From NCBI GenBank assembly GCA_024640255.1, contig JAHEFI010000012.1:1-64000 (forward strand): a DNA stretch of 64,000 nucleotides, written 5' to 3'. Positions 1 through 8,637 of the stretch are shown piece after piece (position 1 is the stretch's first letter; each line of letters starts with the position of its first letter). The translations under genes were made by a program, and so were the position numbers. The stretch is from Bacteroidota bacterium. GTDB lineage: Bacteria; Bacteroidota; Bacteroidia; Chitinophagales; Chitinophagaceae. The notes under the pieces were generated by a model that was given only the letters and a program-made list of their open reading frames with translations, was not told where the DNA came from and made no database searches.

Positions 1-13
1 GGGTTACCGACTG

Positions 14-21
14 CAAAAGTA
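14..21 (-). promoter_or_regulatory. Putative -7 element of a leftward promoter
   Basis: On the minus strand this reads TACTTTTG, matching the Bacteroidota primary sigma factor -7 consensus TAnnTTTG. It sits back to back with a plus-strand box at 34-41, so a divergent gene probably starts just outside the left edge. Motif match only. Confidence 0.4.
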
Positions 22-33
22 ATTAATTAAGAT

Positions 34-41
34 TACCTTTG
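34..41 (+). promoter_or_regulatory. Putative -7 element (TACCTTTG) of the GtrA-like gene
   Basis: TACCTTTG fits TAnnTTTG and lies 8 nt before the ATG at 50. This implies a very short or absent 5' leader, a pattern that recurs in this window. Confidence 0.5.
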
Positions 42-49
42 ATACATCC

Positions 50-553
50 ATGTTGAAACTACACGATTTTATTAGCAAGCTCATTCTTGATCTAATTGAT
101 TGGGTCTATCCTGTTTTTAAGAAGTTTATGCCCTTAAAAACCTTTCGTTATGCCGCTTGTGGTGGGGCCAATACTATTTTAGATATTCTCTTATTTTTTG
201 TTTCCTATAACTATATTTTACACAAAACTCCTCAGCATATTGGCTGGTTAACCATTAGCCCCCATATTGCTTCATTTATGATAAGCTTTTGTGTGACTTT
301 TCCTATTGGTTTTTATTTAAGTAGGTATGTGGTTTTCCAGGAAACTTCAGTCAAAAAGAGTAAGCAGCTATTCAAGTATTTCTTTGTGGTCTTGGGCTGT
401 ATTTTACTGAACTATATCTTTTTAAAGCTATTTGTAGATTATTTTGGTTGGTTTGCTACCCCGGCAAAGATTGTTACTACCTTCTTTGTGGTGATATTCA
501 GCTATACCAGTCAGAAGAATTTTACCTTTAAAGGCAGTCCAGAAATCGAATAA
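50..553 (+). CDS. GtrA-like family membrane protein
   Basis: A 167-aa protein with about four hydrophobic segments (roughly residues 33-52, 67-92, 102-122 and 133-157). The motif FRYAACGGANT near the first helix and the closing SYTSQKNFTFK are typical of the GtrA/DPMS family, small membrane proteins that help move polyprenyl-linked sugars across the inner membrane for polysaccharide or glycan decoration. The length is normal for the family. The ATG at 50 follows a TAnnTTTG box closely. The substrate cannot be told from sequence. The gene stands alone before dnaK; a Dpm1-like glycosyltransferase, a frequent partner, occurs only at the far right edge. Confidence 0.8.
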   Translation: MLKLHDFISKLILDLIDWVYPVFKKFMPLKTFRYAACGGANTILDILLFFVSYNYILHKTPQHIGWLTISPHIASFMISFCVTFPIGFYLSRYVVFQETSVKKSKQLFKYFFVVLGCILLNYIFLKLFVDYFGWFATPAKIVTTFFVVIFSYTSQKNFTFKGSPEIE

Positions 554-633
554 TCTGCCAATTTCGGACTGGTTTTTAGCCCTTTCTCTGTCAATTATGA
601 CAATATTTCACCCCTTTTCGCCCTTTGGCATTA

Positions 634-649
634 TGGCATAAAGATTGCT
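634..649 (+). promoter_or_regulatory. Putative sigma-54 (-24/-12) promoter of dnaK
   Basis: TGGCATAAAGATTGCT has the GG-N10-GC spacing and the TGGCA...TTGCT halves of an RpoN promoter. A start site about 12 nt downstream (near 661) would leave a leader of about 25 nt before the dnaK ATG at 686. No good TAnnTTTG box is seen in this gap. This is a consensus match only; no RpoN activator site was identified. Confidence 0.5.
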
Positions 650-685
650 TCTATGATGGTAATTAATCATTGAAAATCAATCATT

Positions 686-2590
686 ATGGGAAAAATAATC
701 GGAATAGACTTAGGTACAACAAATAGTTGTGTATCGGTAATGGAAGGTGGTGAGCCTGTTGTAATTGCCAATGACGAAGGAAGAAGAACTACCCCTTCGG
801 TAGTTGCTTTCTTAAAAAATGGTGAGCGCAAAGTAGGAGATCCTGCAAAAAGACAAGCTATCACTAATCCGCAAAATACTATTTCTAGTGTGAAGCGTTT
901 TATGGGACGTCGTTTTAACGAGGTAACAAGTGAGTTAAGTTTAGCAAGTTATAAAGTAGTTCAAGGAGATAACGACACCGTGCGTGTTCAAATTGAAGAT
1001 CGTGTGTATACACCTCAAGAAATTTCTGCGATGGTTCTTCAAAAAATGAAGAAGACTGCAGAAGATTATTTAGGTGCTGAAGTAACAGAAGCAGTTATTA
1101 CTGTTCCTGCATATTTTAACGATGCACAAAGACAAGCCACCAAAGAAGCAGGTGAGATTGCTGGTTTAAATGTTCGCAGAATTGTGAACGAACCTACAGC
1201 AGCTGCATTAGCTTATGGTTTAGATAAAAAGAATGTAGAGCAAAAAATTGCTGTATTCGATTTGGGTGGTGGTACTTTTGATATTTCTATCTTGGATTTA
1301 GGAGATGGTGTATTTGAAGTTAAATCAACCAATGGTGATACACATTTAGGTGGTGATGATTTCGACAAAGTGATCATGGACTACTTAGCAGACGAATTTA
1401 AAAATCAAGAAGCGATTGATTTAAGAAAAGATCCAATGGCTTTACAAAGATTAAAAGAAGCTGCTGAGAAAGCGAAAGTAGAATTAAGTTCTTCTTCAGA
1501 AACAGAAATCAACTTGCCTTATATCACAGCGGTAGATGGTGTTCCAAAGCACTTAGTATTAAAATTAACAAGAGCTAAATTTGAATCTTTAGCAGATAAA
1601 TTATTTGAGCGTTGTTTAAAACCTTGTGAAGCTGCATTAAAAGATGCTGGTTACACAACATCTCAAATTGATGAAGTAATCTTAGTAGGTGGTTCTTCTA
1701 GAATTCCTAAAGTGCAAGAAATTGTTGAGAAGTTCTTTGGTAAAAAACCAAACCGTTCAGTAAACCCAGATGAGGTGGTTGCAATTGGTGCAGGTATCCA
1801 AGGTGCGGTATTAACAGGTGATGTGAAAGATGTATTGTTATTAGATGTTACTCCATTAAACTTAGGTATTGAAACTATGGGTGGTGTAATGACAACAATG
1901 ATTGCTTCTAACACAACTATTCCTACAAAGAAAACAGAAGTGTATTCAACAGCTAGCGACAATCAACCAGGTGTACAAATTCATGTATTACAAGGAGAGC
2001 GTCCAATGGCTAGTCAAAATAAAAGTTTAGGTATGTTTAACTTGGATGGTATTCCACCAGCTCCAAGAGGTGTACCTCAAATTGAAGTAACTTTTGATAT
2101 TGACGCGAACGGTATCTTAAACGTAAGCGCAAAAGATAAAGGAACTGGTAAAGAACAAAAAATCAGAATTGAAGCGGGTAGTGGTTTAAGCAAGGAAGAA
2201 ATTGAAAAAATGAAAGCCGAAGCAAAAGCCAACGAAGCATCTGATAAATTAGAGAAAGAAAGAGTAGAGAAATTGAACCAAGCAGATAGCATGATTTTCC
2301 AAACGGAGAAGCAATTGAAAGAGTTTGGCGATAAGATCCCTGCAGACAAGAAAGCGCCAATTGAGACAGCTTTGGCTAGCTTGAAAGAAGCTCATCAGTC
2401 TCAGGACACTGCAAAAGTGGACGCTGCTTTAGAAGCAATGAACACAGCTTGGACTGCTGCAAGTGAAGATATCTACAAAGCACAACAAGCGGGTGCTGCA
2501 GAAGGTGCTGCTCCAGGAGCTGAAGCAGGTCAAAATGGTGGTGCTTCAAATGACACTGTAGAAGACGCTCAGTTCGAAGAAGTGAAGTAA
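686..2590 (+). CDS. dnaK: Chaperone protein DnaK (Hsp70)
   Basis: A 634-aa cytoplasmic Hsp70 of normal length. The N-terminal ATPase domain (about 1-380) opens with [13 protein letters not shown] and carries the phosphate-binding GGGTFDIS and [11 protein letters not shown] motifs. The substrate-binding domain follows, then a helical lid with a Gly/Ala-rich linker (near 600-620) and the terminal EEVK signature. It refolds proteins with DnaJ and GrpE, neither of which is encoded nearby as a dedicated gene (the 18580 J-protein is atypical). It is monocistronic, bounded by a sigma-54-like promoter upstream and a strong terminator downstream. Confidence 0.98.
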   Translation: MGKIIGIDLGTTNSCVSVMEGGEPVVIANDEGRRTTPSVVAFLKNGERKVGDPAKRQAITNPQNTISSVKRFMGRRFNEVTSELSLASYKVVQGDNDTVRVQIEDRVYTPQEISAMVLQKMKKTAEDYLGAEVTEAVITVPAYFNDAQRQATKEAGEIAGLNVRRIVNEPTAAALAYGLDKKNVEQKIAVFDLGGGTFDISILDLGDGVFEVKSTNGDTHLGGDDFDKVIMDYLADEFKNQEAIDLRKDPMALQRLKEAAEKAKVELSSSSETEINLPYITAVDGVPKHLVLKLTRAKFESLADKLFERCLKPCEAALKDAGYTTSQIDEVILVGGSSRIPKVQEIVEKFFGKKPNRSVNPDEVVAIGAGIQGAVLTGDVKDVLLLDVTPLNLGIETMGGVMTTMIASNTTIPTKKTEVYSTASDNQPGVQIHVLQGERPMASQNKSLGMFNLDGIPPAPRGVPQIEVTFDIDANGILNVSAKDKGTGKEQKIRIEAGSGLSKEEIEKMKAEAKANEASDKLEKERVEKLNQADSMIFQTEKQLKEFGDKIPADKKAPIETALASLKEAHQSQDTAKVDAALEAMNTAWTAASEDIYKAQQAGAAEGAAPGAEAGQNGGASNDTVEDAQFEEVK

Positions 2591-2617
2591 TGAACAACTT
2601 AAAAAGTTAGTTATAAT

Positions 2618-2649
2618 AAAAAAGCCCCTCGTTATGGAGGGGCTTTTTT
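2618..2649 (+). terminator. Rho-independent terminator of dnaK
   Basis: AGCCCCTC pairs with GGAGGGGCT around a short loop and is followed by six T. It starts 27 nt after the dnaK stop. Confidence 0.9.
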
Positions 2650-2810
2650 GTGTCTGGTATATATGAATTATCAATTTATAATATTCTCAATTAATTGATT
2701 AATAAAGCGTAGTGAGTTTTAACTAGTTAATATTTATTATGACTAGTAGAATTTGATAGGTATGTTGGAGGGGTATATATTCGAAATTATTCACTAATCT
2801 TTTTAGTTCG

Positions 2811-5800
2811 ATGCAAAATCTCAAGAGTTTAATTAAGAGAATCTCCATTTTAGTACTAATCCTAATACTTTCTGCTTCATTAAAGCAGTTATCGGCACAG
2901 ACTGTTAGTTTGGCTTTTTCAAGTGGTTATTTAGGAACACAAGGTCTAAATACAAATGAATCTAATCTCATAAAAAATTTATCTACTCTAGATATTTCAA
3001 GAGTTAGTTTTTCACAGGTTGATGTAAATGGTGATGGATTGTTTGGTGATGGAGGTACTCAGGGAAATGATTTAGCCGGCACATTAAAATTTTATTTAAA
3101 TAATGGCAATACGATTTCTCTAACTGGAGCATTAAATTTTCGAGGAACTTTAAATGGAAATGTTCAAGTATTCGGATTTATTTTTGATGTTGGTCAAAAT
3201 GCATCTATACCATATTCAGGAGGAACGTATTCAATTATTGGTGGTACAAATTCAGGTTCAAGTACATCATTAGGTTTAAAAACTTATGCATCAACATGGA
3301 CTTTTACTGATGGAGCAACTAATAAGACAGATGGTGGTAATAGAACGTATAATGCAGCAAATAATATGTTAGATGAGTTAAATGCAGAGCTATTAAATAC
3401 CCCTCAACCATTTTCAATTAATTTAACTAATCCTACTGTAACTGAAGGTCAAGATTTAATTTATGGTGTTACATTGACAACCCCTACTACTGCAAATAAT
3501 CCACAAGTATATACATTTTCTTTTTCAGGTACTTCAACAAAAAGTTCTGATTATTCTCCAACTTATACTTTTACAAATGCTGTAATCGATAATCTTGATG
3601 GTACAATAACTGTTCCAGGTAATGTAGGAACTTTCTCTGTTACAGTAAATACAATCGACGATCAGATAGTTGAGCTTACAGAAACATTAATTTTGAATAT
3701 TGGGAGTAAATCTGCAACTGGAAATATATTAGACAATGAAGCAGGAATTGCTGTTACACAATCTTTGACTAGTTTTCAATCATGTCAATTAACACCATCG
3801 ACTGCACAAAGTTTTGATTTTTCAGGTAATGGCTTGGGAGCAAGTTTATTAGTTTCAGCGCCGAATGGTTTTGAAATTAGTTCAAGTTCCAGTGGAACTT
3901 ATAGTTCTTCAATTTCTTATCTAACTTCTAGTGGTAATTTATCAAATACAACAGTGTGGGTGAGATTAACAGGAGCAAGTGCAGGAACTATAACTGGCAC
4001 TATTTCAATATCTTCTGGAAGTATCTCTGAAACTATTTCAGTATCTGGCACTGTTAGCCCAGCAAGTGTTGGAGGAACTATTGCTGGATCTGCAGCAGTT
4101 TGTTCAGGAACAAATTCAACATCTTTAACCCTAAGTGGCAATACAGGTAGTATTTCTAAATGGCAAAGTTCGACTAGTGTAAATTTTTCAACATCTATAG
4201 ATATTACTAATACTACAACAAGTTTAACTGCCTCTAATTTAACAACAACGACTTATTATAGAGCAGTTGTTCAAAGTGGTTCTTGTACTGCTGCAAATAG
4301 CGGAACCGCTACAATTACAGTTAGCCCGGTGAGTGTTGGAGGAACAATAGCTGGATCAGCAACAGTTTGTTCAGGAACAAATTCAACAACTTTAACCCTA
4401 AGTGGGAATACTGGAAATATTACCAAATGGCAGAGTTCAACTAGTGCAAATTTTGCATCAGCTACTGATATTATTAATACAACAACAAGTTTATCTGCAT
4501 CCAATTTAACTACAACAACTTATTATAGAGCAGTTGTAAAAAGTGGCTCATGTGATGCTGCAAATAGTGGAACAGCTACAATTACGGTTAGCCCAGTGAG
4601 TGTTGGCGGAACAATTGCTGGATCGGCATCTGTTTGTTCAGGAACCAATTCAACTGTGTTAACACTTAGTGGCAATACAGGTAATATCACCAAATGGCAA
4701 AGTGCAGTAACAGCAGATTTTAGTGGAACTGTAACAGATATATCTAATACATCATCAAGTTTAACTACCACTAATTTATCAACTAGTACTTATTATAGAG
4801 CGGTTGTTCAAAGTGGATCATGTACTGCTGCAAATAGTGGTACAGCATCTATTACAGTTACAGACTGTACTCAAGCTAACCCAGACAACAATACAACTTC
4901 AGTAAATATTCCAGTAAATGGTAATGTATCAACAAATGATATAATTACTACTGGTACTAATTACGGAACACCAACGGCATTTACAACAAATCCTACTGGT
5001 GCAACTATAACAATGGATGCAGCTACGGGTAACTATACTTTCACCACTACCAAACCTGGTAAATATGAATTCTATGTGCCTGTTTGTGGTGCTGGTCAAA
5101 CAAGTAATTGTCAACTTACTTTATTACAGATAACTGTATTGGATCCAACTATTCCAAATAACTTACCTGTTGCCAATGCAGATATTGCTACAACTAGTTT
5201 AAATACAGCAGTTACAACATCTGTTTTAAACAATGATAAATCAGGAAATATTGGAACAGATTTAGTTCCTTCAAGTGTAAGTATTGTTACGCAAACAGTT
5301 AATGGAACTGCTGTTGCTAATTCAGATGGTACTATAACTTATACTCCTACTACTGGTTTCTCAGGTAATGATAGTTTAGTATATAAAGTTTGTGATAATG
5401 CAACTCCTGCAAATTGTCAAACAACTTTAGTTTATTATAAAGTATTATCTACTGGCGCAAGTTCTGTAACTTCTGCTATTGATGATTATGCTTTTGTGAA
5501 TAATAATAAAACTGGAACAGCATCTGTTTCAGGAAATGTTCTTTCTAATGATAAGAATACTGCTGGTTCTGCATTAACAGCCTCTTTGGTTACTGGACCA
5601 ACTGCTGCTCAAGGAACGCTTACATTCAATGCAGATGGATCCTTTACATTTGTGCCAGCTTTAGGATTTAATGGACCTATAGATGTAGTTTATAATGCAT
5701 GTACTGGTGATAGCCCTGCGGTATGTGCTAAAGCTACTTTACACATTGTGGTAAATCCACCGCCAACTATTAATCCTGATTTTAATTCAACTAATATTAA

Positions 5801-7682
5801 TGTACCAGTTCCGGGAAGTATCAATACCAATGATATTATTCCTGCAGGTACCACCTATGGAACACCAATTCCATCTGGCAATAATCCTTCAGGTGCAATA
5901 ATTTCTATTAATGCAGCAACGGGTACTTATACATTTACTTCAAGTAAGCCTGGGAAATATATTTTTAATGTTCCAGTTTGTGCAGCAAGTCAAACTACTG
6001 GATGTCCTATAAGTCCATTACAGATTACTGTTTTGGATCCTAACATAACTACAAATCCTCCAGTTGCAAATAACGATTATTCAGTAACACAACTAAATAC
6101 ACCTGTTGTTACAACCATTTTGGCAAATGATAAGCCAGGTAATGCTAATACTTTATTGATTCCTACAAGTATTGTAATTAATACGAATCCAAAAAATGGT
6201 ACAGCTGTTGCAAATAAAGCAAATTCTAGTTCTGGTTCTAAATCAGATATCAAAGCTTTTTCAACTAATGGTAGTATTACCTATACGCCTAATCCTGGAT
6301 TTGTAGGATTAGATAGTTTAATTTACACGGTTTGTGATAATGCAAATCCTGCAAATTGTGAAGTAGCAACAGTTTACTATACTATTTCAACAGCAACACC
6401 AAATAGTGTATTGGTTGCCAATGATGATTATAATACCTCAGTAAATAGAGTACCTGCAACTGGGAATGTATTATTAAACGATGATTATGGTGGAGTAGTA
6501 TTAACATCTAGTTTGGTTACTGGACCAACAGCTGATCAAGGAGAATTTGTTTTAAGTGCTGATGGAGCTTATTCGTTTACACCTGCATTTGGATTTACTG
6601 GACCGGTTGATATTATATATAAAGCTTGTTCAGGAGCTACTTGTATTAATGCAACGCTACATATTTTAGTGAATTTAGTTCCACCTCCAACACCAACAGT
6701 GGTCAATGCAACTTATGTTGCTGGAAGTAAATCTAATCCAACAAATATAAAATCTCTAGTAACCGTTACACCAACCGGAACTACTTTGAAATGGTGTGAT
6801 CCAACTGGAACAACTTGTGCAACAACACCGCCGGTGATTCCTAATGTACCTGGTACTTATATATGGTGTGTTAAATCGGTTGATACAGTAACTCAGTTAT
6901 CTAGTACTTGTGCAATGGATACAGTGATTATTTTAGCTCCTTACACAGTCATGGAAGTAACTAAGACAGTAAGATCTGTTAAGACCAATCCTGACGGTTC
7001 TGTTTTATTAACCTTTGTTTTAAAAGCAGCTAATAAAACAAATGCGGTAATGGATAGTGTTTCCATTAAAGATGATTTAACGCAAACATTTAATACCAGT
7101 TCAGGATTTACAATAGCTTCTTTAGATGTATACGGTGGATTGATAAAAAATTCAGGATATGATGGTGTCTCCAGTACAGATTTGGTAACCAATAAATCTA
7201 AAATAGCTGCCAATTCAATGGATTCAGCGATACTAAGTGTATTGGTTGCTTCTCCTAATATCTTTGGTAGTTTAACGAATACAGCCATCTTAGGAGGTAA
7301 AACCAAATATGGTTATGTATCTGTTAATTCAAACGATCCTTTAGCGAATCCTTCCGATACAACTAAGAGAGTGCCTACAGCATTTAATGTACCAAAAGCA
7401 GATTTAATTATTGCAGGTGGATTCTCTCCAAATTATGATGGATTAAATGACAAATGGATTATTGTAAGACCTTATGGAACTAGGGTAGAAGTTCAAGTAT
7501 TCAATAGATGGGGAAATATTGTTTATCAAAATGCCGATTATAAAAATGATTGGAATGGTATTGGTACAACCAATTTCATGGGACAAGATGTTCCAGATGG
7601 TACTTATTTCTATATAGTTAATGCTATAGATCCAACTGGTGCTATAAAGAAATTTACATCAAGCTTAACTATAGTAAGATAA
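2811..7682 (+). CDS. Giant T9SS type B surface protein with tandem Ig/cadherin-like repeats
   Basis: A 1623-aa exported protein. The order is: signal peptide (about 1-30, ending LSAQ); a Ser/Thr/Gly-rich N-terminal region; a Calx-beta-like domain (about 200-305, TVTEGQDLIYGVTL); an Ig-like domain (about 310-415); three tandem 89-aa repeats (418-684); a duplicated 298-aa block of cadherin/Big-like modules (about 689-1290); an adhesin-like Ig module; a DUF11-like domain (about 1380-1520); and a C-terminal gliding-motility-type domain (FSPNYDGLNDKW, FNRWGNIVY, DGTYFYIV) that marks T9SS type B cargo. It is expected to be a long cell-surface fibre. It starts a likely operon with the PorP/SprF gene (4-nt gap) and the OmpA gene. 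The ligand is unknown. Confidence 0.9.
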   Translation: MQNLKSLIKRISILVLILILSASLKQLSAQTVSLAFSSGYLGTQGLNTNESNLIKNLSTLDISRVSFSQVDVNGDGLFGDGGTQGNDLAGTLKFYLNNGNTISLTGALNFRGTLNGNVQVFGFIFDVGQNASIPYSGGTYSIIGGTNSGSSTSLGLKTYASTWTFTDGATNKTDGGNRTYNAANNMLDELNAELLNTPQPFSINLTNPTVTEGQDLIYGVTLTTPTTANNPQVYTFSFSGTSTKSSDYSPTYTFTNAVIDNLDGTITVPGNVGTFSVTVNTIDDQIVELTETLILNIGSKSATGNILDNEAGIAVTQSLTSFQSCQLTPSTAQSFDFSGNGLGASLLVSAPNGFEISSSSSGTYSSSISYLTSSGNLSNTTVWVRLTGASAGTITGTISISSGSISETISVSGTVSPASVGGTIAGSAAVCSGTNSTSLTLSGNTGSISKWQSSTSVNFSTSIDITNTTTSLTASNLTTTTYYRAVVQSGSCTAANSGTATITVSPVSVGGTIAGSATVCSGTNSTTLTLSGNTGNITKWQSSTSANFASATDIINTTTSLSASNLTTTTYYRAVVKSGSCDAANSGTATITVSPVSVGGTIAGSASVCSGTNSTVLTLSGNTGNITKWQSAVTADFSGTVTDISNTSSSLTTTNLSTSTYYRAVVQSGSCTAANSGTASITVTDCTQANPDNNTTSVNIPVNGNVSTNDIITTGTNYGTPTAFTTNPTGATITMDAATGNYTFTTTKPGKYEFYVPVCGAGQTSNCQLTLLQITVLDPTIPNNLPVANADIATTSLNTAVTTSVLNNDKSGNIGTDLVPSSVSIVTQTVNGTAVANSDGTITYTPTTGFSGNDSLVYKVCDNATPANCQTTLVYYKVLSTGASSVTSAIDDYAFVNNNKTGTASVSGNVLSNDKNTAGSALTASLVTGPTAAQGTLTFNADGSFTFVPALGFNGPIDVVYNACTGDSPAVCAKATLHIVVNPPPTINPDFNSTNINVPVPGSINTNDIIPAGTTYGTPIPSGNNPSGAIISINAATGTYTFTSSKPGKYIFNVPVCAASQTTGCPISPLQITVLDPNITTNPPVANNDYSVTQLNTPVVTTILANDKPGNANTLLIPTSIVINTNPKNGTAVANKANSSSGSKSDIKAFSTNGSITYTPNPGFVGLDSLIYTVCDNANPANCEVATVYYTISTATPNSVLVANDDYNTSVNRVPATGNVLLNDDYGGVVLTSSLVTGPTADQGEFVLSADGAYSFTPAFGFTGPVDIIYKACSGATCINATLHILVNLVPPPTPTVVNATYVAGSKSNPTNIKSLVTVTPTGTTLKWCDPTGTTCATTPPVIPNVPGTYIWCVKSVDTVTQLSSTCAMDTVIILAPYTVMEVTKTVRSVKTNPDGSVLLTFVLKAANKTNAVMDSVSIKDDLTQTFNTSSGFTIASLDVYGGLIKNSGYDGVSSTDLVTNKSKIAANSMDSAILSVLVASPNIFGSLTNTAILGGKTKYGYVSVNSNDPLANPSDTTKRVPTAFNVPKADLIIAGGFSPNYDGLNDKWIIVRPYGTRVEVQVFNRWGNIVYQNADYKNDWNGIGTTNFMGQDVPDGTYFYIVNAIDPTGAIKKFTSSLTIVR
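4062..4862 (+). repeat. Three tandem 267-bp coding repeats in the adhesin
   Basis: Copies start at 4062, 4329 and 4596, an exact 267-bp (89-codon) period. Each encodes SVGGTIAGSA, VCSGTNST, LTLSGNTG, YYRAVV and SGSC. The high nucleotide identity suggests recent duplication or homogenisation. Confidence 0.95.
4875..6680 (+). repeat. Duplicated block of about 894 bp (three Ig/cadherin-like modules per copy)
   Basis: The segment beginning at 4875 (ANPDNNTTSVNIPVNG) is repeated from 5769 (INPDFNSTNINVPVPG). Each copy holds the same three modules, with anchors GKYEFYVPVC/GKYIFNVPVC, VYKVCDNATPANC/IYTVCDNANPANC and ASLVTGPTA/SSLVTGPTA. The copies are more diverged than the 267-bp repeats, so this is an older duplication. 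The second copy carries a Ser/Lys-rich insertion near 6220-6260. Confidence 0.88.
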
Positions 7683-7686
7683 AAAA

Positions 7687-8634
7687 ATGACAATGAAAAA
7701 GAATAATATAATGCATAGATTATTGAAAATTGGTATGATGCTATTAGTGGTATTCATTTCGGTGAATTCATTAAATGCACAGACAGAACCCATGTATTCT
7801 CAATATATGTTTAATATGAGCGCTATCAATCCAGCCTATGTTGGAAGTAGAGGTGCGGTTAATTTAAATTATTTTGGAAGAAGTCAGTGGTCTGGCATTG
7901 AGGGAGCGCCAAAGACCAATTCTATATCAATAGATGGTTCAAATGTAAAAGGAAATTTGGGATTAGGTGTTCAATTATACAATGACCAAATTGGTGTATT
8001 TAAAAGAAATGGCTTAAACCTAATGGCTGCGTCAAGAGTAAAAATTTCTGATAAAGGAGTTTTATCTGGAGGTATTCAATTAGGAGTGTTAAACCAAAGA
8101 AAAAACTACACTGACGTTGTAAATGTGTATGATAAAAATGATGCTAAGTTTCAAGAAAACAAATCTGTAACAGATGCAACATTAGGTGCAGGTGTATTTT
8201 ATAATACTGATAAATTTTATGCAGGTATTTCAATTCCTAATATTTTAAATTCTTCAGATTTAAATACTACTGGTGTTCAAAAAGTTTCAGCAAAGCATTT
8301 GTTTGTCACTGCTGGATATGTGTTTGACATCTCTGATGAAGTGAAGTTAAAGCCATCTTCAATAATGAAAGTAGTTAGTGGTGCACCTATTCAATTTGAT
8401 TTTAATACCAATTTATGGTTAAGAGATATGATTGGATTGGGGGTGTCTTATAGAACAGGGGATGCAGTTGTTGGAATGGCAGAATTACAATTAAATAAGA
8501 ACCTGAGAATTGGTTATGCTTATGATTATACATTTTCTGCTTTAAAAGCATTCACTACTGGATCTAATGAAGTGATGTTTAGGTATGAATTTGGCAAGGA
8601 AACTAAAAATATTAAATCTACTAGATACTTTTAA
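7687..8634 (+). CDS. PorP/SprF family type IX secretion outer-membrane protein
   Basis: A 315-aa protein with a signal peptide (about 1-31, ending SLNAQ) and the family hallmark MYSQYMFNMSAINPAYVGSRG-like segment right after cleavage. Alternating beta strands run through to an RYEFGK near the C terminus, as in FadL-like 14-strand barrels. PorP/SprF proteins are T9SS-associated outer-membrane proteins; SprF is needed for export of the type B adhesin SprB in Flavobacterium. The 4-nt gap after the type B adhesin gene suggests a dedicated partner that exports or anchors it. It is one of many paralogs usual in this phylum, so no specific symbol is given. Confidence 0.9.
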   Translation: MTMKKNNIMHRLLKIGMMLLVVFISVNSLNAQTEPMYSQYMFNMSAINPAYVGSRGAVNLNYFGRSQWSGIEGAPKTNSISIDGSNVKGNLGLGVQLYNDQIGVFKRNGLNLMAASRVKISDKGVLSGGIQLGVLNQRKNYTDVVNVYDKNDAKFQENKSVTDATLGAGVFYNTDKFYAGISIPNILNSSDLNTTGVQKVSAKHLFVTAGYVFDISDEVKLKPSSIMKVVSGAPIQFDFNTNLWLRDMIGLGVSYRTGDAVVGMAELQLNKNLRIGYAYDYTFSALKAFTTGSNEVMFRYEFGKETKNIKSTRYF

Positions 8635-8637
8635 ATT

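Noticed and set aside
2776..2783. TATATTCG as a -7 box for the adhesin operon
   Set aside because: It has a mismatch to TAnnTTTG and lies in a very AT-rich gap with several equally weak alternatives.
3917..5114. Minus-strand open frames of 61-82 aa inside the adhesin gene
   Set aside because: They mirror the low-complexity Ser/Thr repeats and recur with the 267-bp period; they are antisense shadows.
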